Shown piece after piece: positions 30,853 through 41,580 of a DNA stretch of 64,000 bases. Position 1 is the first letter of the stretch; every line of letters starts with the position of its first letter. Location: the NCBI RefSeq assembly GCF_000517405.1, contig NZ_CP006568.1, forward strand, positions 1,426,001 through 1,490,000, given 5' to 3'. The notes under the pieces are model-generated. The model saw nothing but the letters and a program-made list of their open reading frames with translations, had not been told where the DNA came from and did not search any database. The translations under genes and the position numbers were made by a program. This stretch comes from Candidatus Sodalis pierantonius str. SOPE (GTDB lineage Bacteria; Pseudomonadota; Gammaproteobacteria; Enterobacterales; Enterobacteriaceae).

Positions 30853-31513
30853 TCACACTGTAACAAAACCAACTCCATTGAGACAGTGAAATATAGCCGA
30901 AAATGCCCCGCGATGGGCGCTTTTAAGGGGAAAAATAGGCCCTGCGCCGTCAGTTTTACATCGGCTGACATAAAATCACGCTTACTGACTTTATCCGCCC
31001 GCGCCGCCGCCTTGCGCTGCAAAATAGCGCCGGCTAAGCCTTAATGACGAGCAGCGGCGGCACCCCTCATCGGGCGTGAAAACGCGTCTAAGGCGGCGAC
31101 CGGCGCGACAGGAACAGCGTTGAGGGTGGCGAAGAGCGTTGCCAAACAGAAGAGATCGCGTTAGCCGGCAAAAAGGTCTGGTCGGAAAGCCTGCAAAAAA
31201 AAGGCAATTTGCCGCGCCATACGGTAATAAAACAGCATAAAAAACCAGCGGTAAAGATATTTATGCCGGCCGACTTCTTTGCATAGTAGATAATTAACGC
31301 CGTAGCTATCTTGCGCGCGTGCGGTAATCCCTTACGTGCAGCGATGATAATTCCCCGCTTCGCTTCTCGTCAGGCCGATTATGCGCCGTCGCGGGTGCGT
31401 ACTTTTTATTCTGTTAAAAAATGATCGGTAATTAAATATTCCAAATTCTTTGGAAATAGCTTAGAAAGGAGTTTACCCATTGTTCGGACTGGCCAGCGGA
31501 AGGCTATTCCTTA
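30853..31513. other. intergenic stretch without recognisable gene
   Basis: About 660 bases between IS5 copy B and the DUF969 remnant. It is rich in short A/T runs in its second half and has no frame with a recognisable product. The minus-strand frame over 30825-31022 starts in the IS end and resembles nothing I know. It probably holds a decayed gene plus the promoter of the DUF969 operon. Confidence 0.4.
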
Positions 31514-31556
31514 AGCCTTCAATCACTCGGGTGAAGGCCATTCTCATCATTTTTTG
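31514..31556 (+). promoter_or_regulatory. possible attenuator hairpin before DUF969
   Basis: GCCTTCA-N10-TGAAGGC forms a 7-bp stem about 28 bases before the DUF969 ATG. It is followed at nine bases by a T6 run and then by GGGG, which can serve as the ribosome site. It could be a weak terminator in the leader or a chance hairpin. Confidence 0.3.
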
Positions 31557-31566
31557 GGGTATCATT

Positions 31567-32270
31567 ATGTGGCCTTTAATAGGCATCGTTATCGTTATTT
31601 TCGGCTTTGCGCTACGTTTCAATCCTCTGGTGGTCGTAACGCTTGCGGGCTTTATCACCGGGCTGACCAGCGGCCTGGATTTGCCTGCGGTAATAAGCGA
31701 TTTTGGTACCGCCTATGTGCAAAATCGTTATATGGCGCTTATCTTGCTGGCGCTGCCGGTCATCGGGCTGCTGGAGCGCAACGGACTGCGCGAGCAGGCG
31801 CAGTGCCTGGTGACGCGCATCCACTCCGCGTCGCTGTCGCGCATTCTGATTCTCTATATGCTGATGCGGCAGTTAACCGCCGCGCTGGGCTTGACCGCGC
31901 TCGGCGGCCATGCACAAATGGTGCGGCTACTGATAACCCCCATGGCCGAAGGGGCGCGCGTAAACGGTTGGGGGATTTACCCCAGGCGGAGCGTGAAAAA
32001 ATCCGTGCGCACTGTGCGGCGGTAGATAATATCGGCGTATTCTTCGGCGAAGACATATTTATCGCCATCGGCTCGATCTTATTGATGAAAGGATTTATGG
32101 AGCAAAACGGTTATATTATCGAGCCGCTGCATTTTGCCGTCTGGGCCATTCCCACCGCCTTTTTTGCGTTTATCATTCATAGCTGCCGCGTGGCATTTTA
32201 CCAGCGCGCGCTTATTCGGCGCTATGCCGCGCAGAACAAAACGCGGGCAGCAGGGGAGTATAAAGGATGA
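31567..32270 (+). pseudogene. DUF969 family membrane protein, frameshifted
   Basis: The N-terminal three fifths (MWPLIGIVIVIFGFALRF...QAQCLVTRIHSASLSRIL) and the C-terminal part (DLPQAEREKIRAHCAAVDNIGVFFGEDIFIAIGSILLMKGF...) are both clear DUF969 sequence but lie in different frames. One base appears lost in the G run at about 31971-31975 (GGTTGGGGGATTTACC). DUF969 and DUF979 proteins are always neighbours and probably form the two subunits of a transporter. The stop overlaps the next start by four bases, as in a functional operon. Confidence 0.85.
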
Positions 32271-33156
32271 CAATTCTGGATGCGCTTTATTTGCTGGTGG
32301 GCATCATGTTTGCCGCCACGGCTATAATCAACTTGCGTGATAGTTCTAACCCAAAACGTTGGAAAAGCGCCGGCTTTTGGGGCATTAATGCGATTATTTT
32401 CATTTTCGGCAGTTATTTGCCGGCGCTGGCAAATGATCTGTTGGTGATAGTCATGGTGCTGCTCGCGGGGCTCGGTGGATTGGGCCGCAGCAAGCAACCC
32501 GAGGCGTCTGTTGAACAGCGGGAAGTGCGCGCCAGTCGTTTTGGCAACCGATAGTTCATTCCGGCGTTGCTGATCCCCGCCGGCTCCTCCACCCTGGCCG
32601 CGCTGGGCCTGGGTATTATCGTCGTGTCCTTCGTCGCGCTGATGATGTTGCGTGAGACGCCCGCCAGCGCGATGAACGAAGGCCGGCGGCTGCTGGACGC
32701 CATCGGCTGGGCCAGCGTCCTGCCGCAAATGCTGGCGGCGCTGGGGGGAATTTTCGCCCTGGCCGGGGTGGGTAAGCTGGTGGTGGGGCTGATTACCGAT
32801 GTCATCCCGCTAGGACTGCCCATCGTCGCGGTCGCCGCCTACTGCATCGGCATGGCGCTGTTCACCATTATTATGGGCAACACCTTTGCGGCATTTCCCA
32901 TCATGACCGCCGGCATCGGTTTACCCATTATCGTCGGCCATATGGGCGGCAATCCGGCTATCATGTCCGCCATCGGCATGTTGGCGGGATTTTGCGGTAC
33001 GCTAATGACTCCTATGGCGGCCAATTTTAATATTGTTCCCGCCGCACTGCTGGAGCTTTCCGGCCAGCATGAGTCATCAAGGTGCAATTTCATACCGCCA
33101 TCTTATTGTTAATCATCAATATTATTTTAATGTCGATACTGGTGTTCCGTTTTTGA
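32267..33156 (+). pseudogene. DUF979 family membrane protein, nonsense and frameshift
   Basis: Partner of DUF969. An in-frame TAG at 32552 interrupts GNR*FIPALLIPAGSSTLAALG, and the frame then continues with convincing family sequence (GNTFAAFPIMTAGIGLPIIVGHMGGNPAIMSAIGMLAGFCGTLMTPMAANFNIVPAALLEL). Near 33075 a second frame change is needed to reach the conserved end VIKVQFHTAILLLIINIILM, stopping at 33156. Two independent lesions make it dead. Confidence 0.85.
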
Positions 33157-33183
33157 TTCGGTGAAGAGAATAAGGAAAAGTAA

Positions 33184-34188
33184 ATGACTACCCTGCAAAG
33201 CGACGCGTTTCTATTGGACGGCGAACGGGCCGCGGCTATGGCGCGCATCGCTCTGGGACATGTGGAACGCGAATATCCCAACCACATCATGCACAATTTA
33301 CAGGACGAACGGGACATCAACGGACCGCGCGCCCTGCATCCGGTTTTTTTCGGCAGCTACGACTGGCACTCCTGCGTACATAGCTATTGGCTGCTCGCGC
33401 GCATTGTCAACCGCTTTCCCCAGCTTGCGGAGGCGGAAGCGGCCCGCGCGCTGTTTGCCCGCCGCCTTACGCCCGAGGCGATAGCGCAAGAACTGGCCTA
33501 TTTTACCTAGCCTAACCGCGGCAGCTTCGAGCGTCCCTACGGATGGGCCTGGCTGTTAAAACTGGTGGCTGAGTTTGGCGCCGGTCACGAAGATCGTCTC
33601 AGCCGCTACGCCGAGGCGCTGGCGCCGCTGGCGGATCACATGGTGACGAGTTTCAAAAAATTCTGGCCGCTGCAAACCTACCCCATCCGCACCGGCATGC
33701 ACTTTAACAGCGCCTTTGCCAGCGTGCTGGCGCTGGATTACGCGCAAGGCAGCCAGGATGCGACGCTGGTCGAAGGCGGGAAGCGCTGGTTCGGCGGCGA
33801 TCGCGCCTGTCAGGCGTGGGAGCCGGCGGGAGATGAATTTTTATCGCCGACGCTGATAGAAGCGGTCTATATGTCGCGCTGTCTCTCGGCTACGGCGTTT
33901 AGCGCCTGGTGGCAGGCGTTCTTGCCACAGCTTGACGCGCAACAGCCACTGTTCCACCCGGTTTTCGTCAGCGATCGCTTTGACAGCAAGATTGCCCATC
34001 TCGACGGCTTGAACCTCAGCTGCGCCTGGTGCTGGCGCACCCTCGCCCGGCAGTTGGGAACGGCGCCGGATCATGGGCTACAGCAGGTGGCCGCGGCGCA
34101 TCTACACGCCGCGCTGGCGCATTTGGACACCAACTATATGGGCGCCCACTGGCTGGCCACCTACGCTCTGCTAACCTTCGAGGCCTGA
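33184..34188 (+). pseudogene. DUF2891 family protein, one in-frame stop
   Basis: Cytoplasmic DUF2891 protein of about 334 residues. The conserved N-terminal block HPVFFGSYDWHSCVHSYWLL, the middle RPYGWAWLLKL and the C-terminal NLSCAWCWRTLA and YMGAHWLATYA are all in the same frame. A single TAG at 33508-33510 (YFT*PNRG) interrupts it. Encoded directly after DUF969-DUF979; the family commonly accompanies that transporter pair. Function unknown. Confidence 0.85.
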
Positions 34189-34204
34189 GGCGGCGGCGCG
34201 CCGG

Positions 34205-34981
34205 TTATTTTACCCCGGTAGTCACGGTGTCCAGGTGCACCACGGGGTTGTCGCTGAACATATAGCGGTCAACGCTGGATTCAAAATCGTCGGTGGTGGC
34301 GTGGAACAGCATCTGCTTGGTGTTTTCCAAATGTTGCCACATCGCCAGTTTGGCCGCGTAGGGATCCTTGCGGATCAGCGCATTGAGAATTTGGTCGTGC
34401 TCTTCGCACCAGCTTTCTATCGCTTTATCGTCGATATGCTCGTGCAGCTTGATCCAATAAGGGTTATGCACCCGCTGGGTCCACATTTGTTCAACGATGG
34501 ACGCCATCGCGCTGTTGCCGGTGGCCAGCGCCACCTGAACGTGGAATTTCAGGTCCCATTACGAATCGCGAAATCTGTCTTCCTGGCGCGCATTCTCCTG
34601 GATTTCCATCAGCAGGATAATGTCCTGTTTGAACACCTGGGTCGCCGCGAACTCGGCAATATTACTTTCGATAAGCTGCCGCGCTTGTAGCATCTCAAAC
34701 GGGCCGGGCGTGGCGGCCTGAATTTCGCCGGCGGGCAACACCACATGCTTTTGCTGATTGGCGATGACATGGATACCCGAGCCTTTGCGCACTTCCACGT
34801 AACCTTCCACCTCCAGCATGATAATCGCTTCCCGCACCACCGTGCGGCTGACGTTCATCTCCTCGGCGATATAGCGTTCCGCCGGCAGCTTCTTGCCGAC
34901 CGGATAGATACCGGATTCGATGCACCGTTTCAGTTCGGCCGCCAGTTGCTGGTATAATCTGCGGGTCTCAGTGGGTTCCAT
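34205..34981 (-). pseudogene. exuR: hexuronate regulon repressor ExuR, nonsense mutation
   Basis: GntR/FadR-family repressor of exuT, uxaCA, uxaB and uxuAB that responds to hexuronates. The full 258-codon frame is preserved from METTET-type start to VTTGVK, with the helix-turn-helix LPAERYIAEEMNVSRTVVREAI and VEVRKGSGIHV. Codon 141 is TAA (34559-34561) where E. coli has Glu in FRDSEWDLQFH, a single GAA-to-TAA change. The product would be a DNA-binding domain without its ligand and dimerisation domain. Confidence 0.93.
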
Positions 34982-35248
34982 TTTGCATGCTCTTCACAAT
35001 ACAGAGAAAGGGTGGCGCTGACGTTTAGCGGCCGGCGCCGGCGGGACAAAAAAAGGAGGGCCGGCACGTATTTATTATACCACTTTTTGTCCTCGTGGGC
35101 CAGATGCGCCACCCGACCTTACCGCTCTTTAATTTCCCCACCCCGTGGAGGAAAAAATCCCCGGCGCGGTTGACAACCGTCGCCGGGGAGCGGGGCAGAG
35201 AAGGGCGGGCGCCAGGCAGACTGCGGGCGCTGGCGCGCCGGGGCGACG

Positions 35249-36538
35249 TTACACCGTCGCCGGGGTTCTCTGTGATTCCACCTCATCCGCCGGACGGTTT
35301 TTCAGAATGGTCCAGATGCACAGGGCGCCTAACAAATCGAACAGCGCCAGGACCGCGAACAGCGGACTAAAGCCGATGGTATCCGCCAGCGCGCCGACCA
35401 CCAGGGCGAACAGGGTGCTCGCCAGCCACGCGGCCATGTCGGTCAGGCCATTGGCGGTCGCCACTTCATTACGACCAAAGACGTCCGAGGACAGGGTAAT
35501 CAGCGCGCCAGACAGCGACTGATGGGCGAAACCGCCGATGCACAGCAGGCCGATAGCCACATACGGGCTGGTAAACAGGCCAATCATGCCGGGGCCAATC
35601 ATCAAGAACGCCCCCAGCGTCACGACTAGTTTGCGCGAGACGATCAGATTCACGCCAAAGACGTGCTGGAAGAACGGAGGCATGTAACCGCCGACGATAC
35701 AGCCCAAATCGGCGAACAACATCGGCATCCAGGGCGAACATAGCGATTTCTTTCAGGTTAAAGCCGTAAACTTTAAACATGAACAGCGGGATCCAGGCGT
35801 TAAAAGTCCCCCAGGCCGGTTCGGCGAGAAAACGCGGCAGCGCGATGCCCCAGAATTGGCGGTTGTGCAGGATTTCCCAGGCGCTCATTTTCTTACCATC
35901 ATTGACCTGGTGCTGGGCTTCCTGGCCGCTCAGGATGTAATCCCGTTCTTCTTCCGTCAATTTCTTCTGATTTTTCGGGCGATTATAGAACACCAACCTG
36001 CAGAGTGCCCAGATAAGGCTCAGCACGCCGGTAATGATAAAGGCCATTTCCCAGCTGTGAATCATAATCGCCCAAACCACCAACGGCGGCGCAACCATGG
36101 CGCCGATGGAGGATCCAACGTTAAAGTAGCCGACCGCAATAAAGCGTTCTTTCGCCGGGAACCATTCGCTGCTGGCCTTCAGACCGGCCGGGATCATCGC
36201 GGCTTCCGCCATCCCCACCGCGCCGCGGGCGATAGCCAGGCCGCCCCAGCTGCTGGCCAGCGCCGTGGCCATACAGAACACCGTCCACAGAATCGCGAAC
36301 ACCGCATAGCCGACCTTGGTGCCCAGCATGTCCAGGACATAACCCGCCACCGGTTGCATAATGGTATAACAGGCGGAATAAGCGGCGATGATATAAGAGT
36401 ATTGCTGTGTGGTAATGTGCAGCTGGTCCTGCAACGTCGGGGCCGCCACCGCAATGGCGTTACGCGTTAGGTAGCCCAGCACCGTGCCCACGGTGACCAG
36501 GGCGATCTATACCAGCGTAACCCTTTAATCTTACGCAT
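35249..36538 (-). pseudogene. exuT: hexuronate transporter ExuT, two frameshifts
   Basis: MFS permease for galacturonate and glucuronate. The native start at 36538 (MRKIKGLRWY) is separated from LGTVLGYLTRN by loss of a T near 36512, giving TATAGATCGCC where TATATGATCGCC is expected. The long middle part is intact. A second frameshift near 35725 splits NLKEIAMFA from MPMLFADLGCIVGGY. The C-terminal third then runs intact to 35249. Apart from these two events the sequence is highly conserved, so the inactivation is recent. Confidence 0.93.
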
Positions 36539-37054
36539 TAAAACTTCTCCCAATAGTAGTGCCGTCAATCCAACTGCTCGGTCGGTGGCTCGACGGTGTG
36601 ATATAGAGAACCCAACGTAGGGTGTTCCCCTAGGTATTGTTTTTATCAGGCTGCCCAGGGTGCTGCGTCCTGCCGGTGCGGCTTTTCAGCGGGCCGGTTA
36701 ATTGCCGGCTCTTCCGAATCGCACCCACCCCGCTTGGGTGTCGCTAAACGCCCCGCGGTCCTCGCCAATAAACAAAACTTGAGTCCTGACTGAAAACGGC
36801 GTTACGATAACTTATCATACATATTTAAAAGCTGAGGACCATCACAAAAACCATTAATAATTTAATGGATAATAATTCGGTCCCGCCAGCCGCCTTTTTC
36901 GGCAGAATTGGCGCAAAGATGTGACATTTTTGTTGATTCATGAAGGGTGTTCGCTACGACAGGGCTTAGAATCCAATCAGTTGGTCCTAAATTGGTATAA
37001 CATATTTCAACATTTTGGAAACATTGCTAAAAAAACGAAGGTGAGGAGCCTGTT
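36539..37054. promoter_or_regulatory. exuT-uxaC divergent control region
   Basis: About 515 bases. A likely ExuR/UxuR operator, AAATTGGTATAACATATT at 36989-37006, resembles the AAATTGGTATACCAATTT consensus, with a good left half and a weaker right half. A TGTGA half-site for CRP is seen near 36920. I cannot fix the transcription starts. The corresponding regulator gene exuR is broken. Confidence 0.55.
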
Positions 37055-38464
37055 ATGACCGCGTTTTTAACTGAAGATTTTTTGCTGGACAGCGAATTCG
37101 CCCGCCGTTTGTATCATGATTATGCGAAAAACCAGCCGATTTTTGATTATCACTGCCATTTACCGCCGGAACAGATCGCGCAAAATTACCGCTTTAAAAA
37201 CCTGTACGACATCTGGCTGAAAGGAGACCACTATAAATGGCGCGCGATGCGCACCAACGGCGTGGCCGAACGTTTTTGTACCGGCGACGCCGGCGACTGG
37301 GAAAAATTTGAAGCCTGGGCGCAGACCGTGCCGCACACCATCGGCAACCCCCTCTATCACTGGACCAATTTGGAACTGCGCCGTCCATTCGGCATCAGCG
37401 ACACCTTATTGTCGCCAGCGACCGCGCGGCAAATCTGGGACCGCGGTAATGCCCTGCTAGAACAGGATAATTTCACCGCCCGCGGTATTATGCAGCAGAT
37501 GAACGTGAAAATGGTTGGCACCACCGATGATCCGATCGATGACCTGCGCCATCATAAAGGCGTCGCGCAAGACAGCAGCTTCTCCATCAAAGTGCTGCCC
37601 AGCTGGCGCCCGGATAAATCCTTCAATATTGAAGCCGAAGGTTATGTGGATTATCTGAAGAAGCTCGAGGGCGCTTCGGACACCGCCATTAGCGGATTCA
37701 GCGCGCTTTGCGACGCGTTGTCGAAACGTCTGGACCATTTCGCCGCCCACGGCTGCCGCGTCTCTGACCACGCGCTTGATGTGGTGGTCTATGGCGAAGC
37801 CGATACCCACACGCTCGATGGCATCCTGGCCCGTCGCCTGGACGGTAAGCTGCCGAATGCCGAGGAAATCGCGCAGTTCAAAACCGCGGTGCTGGTGTTC
37901 CTCGGCGCAGAATACGCCCGCCGCGGTTGGGTACAGCAGTACCATATTGGCGCGCTGCGCAATAACAATAGCCGCATGCTGAAACTGCTCGGCCCCGATA
38001 CCGGTTTCGATTCCGCCAACGATCAGCCGGTGGTCCAGAACCTCTCCCGCTTGTTGGACGCACAGGCGAAAAACGATGCGCTGCCGAAAACCATTCTTTA
38101 TTGCCTGAACCCGAGCGACAACGAAACCATCGGGACCATGGTCGGCAACTTCCAGGGCGAAGGCATGCCCGGCAAGATGCAGTTTGGTTCCGGCTGGTGG
38201 TTTAACGATCAGAAGGACGGCATGGAGCGTCAGATGACCCAACTGGCCAACCTCGGCTTGCTCAGCCGCTTTGTCGGCATGCTGACCGACAGCCGCAGTT
38301 TCCTGTCCTACACCCGTCACGAATACTTCCGCCGCATTCTATGCCGGATGATCGGTCACTGGGTCGAGCAGGGCGAAGCACCGGCGGACATAAAGCTGTT
38401 GGGCGAAATGGTGAAAAACATTTGCTTCGACAACGCCAAAAACTACTTTGTCATTGAACTCTGA
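37055..38464 (+). CDS. uxaC: glucuronate/galacturonate isomerase
   Basis: Uronate isomerase converting D-glucuronate to D-fructuronate and D-galacturonate to D-tagaturonate. The 469-residue amidohydrolase-fold product has the metal-ligand motif DYHCHL (His33, His35), WTNLELRRPFGI, and the C-terminal LTDSRSFLSYTRHEYFRRILC motif. GTGAGGAG is well placed before the ATG. No lesion, although both transporter and repressor in the adjacent divergent unit are broken. Confidence 0.97.
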   Translation: MTAFLTEDFLLDSEFARRLYHDYAKNQPIFDYHCHLPPEQIAQNYRFKNLYDIWLKGDHYKWRAMRTNGVAERFCTGDAGDWEKFEAWAQTVPHTIGNPLYHWTNLELRRPFGISDTLLSPATARQIWDRGNALLEQDNFTARGIMQQMNVKMVGTTDDPIDDLRHHKGVAQDSSFSIKVLPSWRPDKSFNIEAEGYVDYLKKLEGASDTAISGFSALCDALSKRLDHFAAHGCRVSDHALDVVVYGEADTHTLDGILARRLDGKLPNAEEIAQFKTAVLVFLGAEYARRGWVQQYHIGALRNNNSRMLKLLGPDTGFDSANDQPVVQNLSRLLDAQAKNDALPKTILYCLNPSDNETIGTMVGNFQGEGMPGKMQFGSGWWFNDQKDGMERQMTQLANLGLLSRFVGMLTDSRSFLSYTRHEYFRRILCRMIGHWVEQGEAPADIKLLGEMVKNICFDNAKNYFVIEL

Positions 38465-38470
38465 TTAAGC

Positions 38471-38493
38471 CGGGCGGGCCGACGGCCCGCCCG
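38471..38493. repeat. perfect GC hairpin between uxaC and uxaB
   Basis: CGGGCGGGCC-GAC-GGCCCGCCCG, a 10-bp perfect stem with a 3-base loop, 7 bases after the uxaC stop. There is no T run, so it is more likely an mRNA-stabilising or attenuating element that sets the uxaC:uxaB ratio than a terminator. Confidence 0.6.
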
Positions 38494-38524
38494 TGAACGG
38501 CTTTATATTGAAGGTAACCCCCGA

Positions 38525-39976
38525 ATGCAAACGCTAAATCGTCAAAATTTTCCCGGTCGCCAGTATACCGACCGCGTTATTCAGTTCGGCGAAGGGAATT
38601 TCTTGCGCGACTTTGTCGACTGGCAACTGGACTTGCTGAACGAACACACCGATCTTGATGCCGGCGTCGTCGTCGTGCGCCCTATCGATACCGATTTCCC
38701 CCCGTCGTTGTCGACCCAGGACGGCCTGTACACCACGATTATCCGCGGCCTGAACGAGCAGGGCGACGCGGTGCGCCAGTCGCGCGTTATCCGGTCGGTC
38801 AACCGCGAGATTAATGTCTACCGCCAGTTCGATGACTATCTGGCGCTGGCTCATGATGCCAACATCCAGTTTGTCTTCTCCAACACCACCGAGGCCGGCA
38901 TTAGCTTTAACGACGGCGACCGGCTGCAAGATGCGCCGCCGCAAAGTTACCCCGCCAAACTGACGCGTTTGCTGTACGAACGTTTCTGCCATTTTGACGG
39001 CGCGGCGGATAAAGGATGGGTGCTTATCCCCTGCGAACTTATCGATTATAACGGCGACGCGCTGCGCGAAATGGTGCTGCGCTATGCCGACCTGTTGGCG
39101 CTACCGGCGGAATTTGTCCACTGGTTGAACGATAGCAATACCTTCTGCTCGACGCTGGTGGACCGCATAGTCACGGGTTACCCGCACGATGAAGTGCAGG
39201 CGCTGCAAACGGAACTCGGCTATCAAGACACCTTCCTCGACACCGCCGAATATTTTTATCTGTTCGTTATTCAGGGACCGGCCTGGCTGGCCCAGGCGTT
39301 GTGTTTGGATCAGCTCAACCTGAACATCCGCATCGTCGACGACATCAAACCCTATAAAGAACGCAAAGTGGCCATTTTGAACGGCGCGCATACCGCACTG
39401 GTGCCGGTAGCCTGGCTGGGCGGTCTGGATACCGTGGGCGCGGCGATGAACGACGAGCAGATCAGTGCGTTCGTGGCAAAAGCCATCGCCGAAGAAATCG
39501 TGCCGGTGCTGGATCTGCCTCACGACGAACTTATCTCTTTTGCCGAGGCGGTACAGGGGCGTTTTCGCAATCCGTTTATCCAGCATCAACTGTTGTCCAT
39601 CGCGCTCAACGGTATGACCAAATTCCGCACCCGGATCCTGCCGCAGCTGCTGGCCTACCGGCAACAGCATGGTGAACTGCCGGCACGGCTGACTTTCGCG
39701 CTGGCGGCGCTTATCGCGTTTTATCGCGGCGAACGCAACGGCGAGTCTTATCCACTGCAAGATGATAAGTCATGGCTGGATCGTTACCAGACGCTATGGA
39801 GCGGCGTGACGGCCGGCACCACCCCGCTTGGCGAACTGGTCGAAACCGTACTGAGCGATACCGGACACTGGCAGCAGGATCTGCTGCAGGTACCCGGTCT
39901 GGCGAAACAGGTTGAACAGCAACTGCAGGCCATCCTTGACCGGAGCATGCGGGACACCGTTTCCGCCTATTGCTGA
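38525..39976 (+). CDS. uxaB: tagaturonate reductase (altronate oxidoreductase)
   Basis: Reduces D-tagaturonate to D-altronate with NADH; polyol-specific long-chain dehydrogenase family. The 483-residue product begins with the dinucleotide-binding IQFGEGNFLRDFVDWQ and has the catalytic region KPYKERKVAILNGAHTA. In E. coli uxaB is unlinked to uxaCA; here it sits between uxaC and uxaA in one operon, as in several other enterobacteria. Intact. Confidence 0.96.
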   Translation: MQTLNRQNFPGRQYTDRVIQFGEGNFLRDFVDWQLDLLNEHTDLDAGVVVVRPIDTDFPPSLSTQDGLYTTIIRGLNEQGDAVRQSRVIRSVNREINVYRQFDDYLALAHDANIQFVFSNTTEAGISFNDGDRLQDAPPQSYPAKLTRLLYERFCHFDGAADKGWVLIPCELIDYNGDALREMVLRYADLLALPAEFVHWLNDSNTFCSTLVDRIVTGYPHDEVQALQTELGYQDTFLDTAEYFYLFVIQGPAWLAQALCLDQLNLNIRIVDDIKPYKERKVAILNGAHTALVPVAWLGGLDTVGAAMNDEQISAFVAKAIAEEIVPVLDLPHDELISFAEAVQGRFRNPFIQHQLLSIALNGMTKFRTRILPQLLAYRQQHGELPARLTFALAALIAFYRGERNGESYPLQDDKSWLDRYQTLWSGVTAGTTPLGELVETVLSDTGHWQQDLLQVPGLAKQVEQQLQAILDRSMRDTVSAYC

Positions 39977-39992
39977 AACCCAAAGGTTCATC

Positions 39993-41480
39993 ATGAATAT
40001 TATTAAAATTCATTCCCTTGACAATGTGGCGGTCGCCCTGCAAGACCTGCCGGCTGACGAGACGGTAACTGTCGGTAATGACCGCGTTACGCTACGTCAG
40101 CCCGTTGCGCGCGGCCATAAGTTTGCCCTAACGCCCATCGGCGAAGGGGACATGATTATCAAATACGGTTTGCCCATCGGGCACGCCAAAAGCCTCATCC
40201 AGCCGGGCGAACATATTCACTCACAGAACGCGAAAACCAATCTCAGCGATCTGGATGAATATCAATATCAGCCCGCGTTCCCCGCACTGCCGCCGCAAAT
40301 GCCCGACCGTGAGGTGCAGCTTTACCGGCGCCGCAACGGCCAGGTCGGTATTCGCAACGAGCTGTGGATCCTGCCGACCGTGGGCTGCGTCAACGGCATC
40401 GCCCGCCAGATCCAGCAGCGGTTCCTCAAGGAGACCTTTGGCGCGGAAGATATCGACGGCGTGCATTTGTTCACCCACCCGTTCGGCTGTTCGCAGCTGG
40501 GGGCAGACCATGAGAACACCCGCACCATGCTGCAAAACATGGTGCGCCACCCCAACGCCGGCGCGGTGCTGGTCATCGGGCTGGGCTGCGAGAATAATCA
40601 GGTGGATGTGTTTCGCACCACCCTCGGCGAGTTCGATAGCGGGCGGGTCACCTTCATGATTTGCCAGCAGCAGGATGATGAAGTGGAGGCCGGACTGGAA
40701 TGTTTGCGCGCGCTTTATCAGCGCATGCGCGACGACCATCGCGAACCGGGCAAGCTCAGCGAACTGAAATTTGGACTGGAATGCGGCGGTTCTGACGGCC
40801 TGTCGGGGATTACAGCCAACCCCATGCTCGGACGTTTTTCGGATTATCTGATTGCCAACGGCGGCACCACCGTGCTGACGGAAGTCCCGGAAATGTTTGG
40901 CGCCGAACGGATCCTGATGAGCCGCTGCTGTGATGAAGCCACCTTTGAAAAGACCGTGCATATGGTCAACGATTTCAAACAGTACTTTATCGCCCATCAG
41001 CAGCCGATTTATGAAAACCCCTCTCCCGGCAATAAAGCCGGCGGTATCACAACGCTTGAGGAGAAATCTCTTGGCTGCACGCAGAAAGCCGGTCAGAGCA
41101 AGGTGGTCGACGTGTTGAAATACAGTGAGCGGTTAAGCGTACCGGGGCTGAATCTCCTGAGCGCGCCGGGCAACGATGCGGTGGCCACCAGCGCCCTCGC
41201 CGGTGCAGGCTGCCACATGGTGCTGTTCAGCACCGGTCGCGGTACGCCCTACGGCGGTTTTGTGCCGACCGTGAAATTGGCGAGCAACAGCGAGCTGGCG
41301 GCGAAAAAACCGCACTGGATCGATTTCGACGCCGGGCGGTTGATCCACGGTATGAGTATGGATGCGGTGTTAACCGAGTTTGTCGATCTTATCGTCGCCT
41401 TTGCCAACGGCAAGCAAACCCGAAACGAGATCAACGATTTTCGCGAACTGGCGATTTTCAAAAGCGGCGTGACCTTGTAA
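39993..41480 (+). CDS. uxaA: altronate dehydratase
   Basis: Dehydrates D-altronate to 2-keto-3-deoxygluconate, which enters the Entner-Doudoroff lower steps. 495 residues, as in E. coli. An N-terminal SAF domain (about 10-90) and the C-terminal catalytic domain with GIRNELWILPTVGCVNG and ECGGSDGLSGITANP are recognisable. The ATG at 39993, not an earlier in-frame one inside uxaB, matches MNIIKIH of the family. 16 bases after uxaB. Confidence 0.96.
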   Translation: MNIIKIHSLDNVAVALQDLPADETVTVGNDRVTLRQPVARGHKFALTPIGEGDMIIKYGLPIGHAKSLIQPGEHIHSQNAKTNLSDLDEYQYQPAFPALPPQMPDREVQLYRRRNGQVGIRNELWILPTVGCVNGIARQIQQRFLKETFGAEDIDGVHLFTHPFGCSQLGADHENTRTMLQNMVRHPNAGAVLVIGLGCENNQVDVFRTTLGEFDSGRVTFMICQQQDDEVEAGLECLRALYQRMRDDHREPGKLSELKFGLECGGSDGLSGITANPMLGRFSDYLIANGGTTVLTEVPEMFGAERILMSRCCDEATFEKTVHMVNDFKQYFIAHQQPIYENPSPGNKAGGITTLEEKSLGCTQKAGQSKVVDVLKYSERLSVPGLNLLSAPGNDAVATSALAGAGCHMVLFSTGRGTPYGGFVPTVKLASNSELAAKKPHWIDFDAGRLIHGMSMDAVLTEFVDLIVAFANGKQTRNEINDFRELAIFKSGVTL

Positions 41481-41580
41481 TTTTTTTTAACGGTTTTTTT
41501 TGCGGCCGGGGAACGGCGTTTCGTATTATGAAACGCTGTTTTCATTGACTTTCCCATTCTCTTGACCGAGATTTTCCCTC

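Noticed and set aside
37457..38320. 287-codon minus-strand frame opposite uxaC
   Set aside because: Antisense of an intact, conserved gene with no independent ribosome site.
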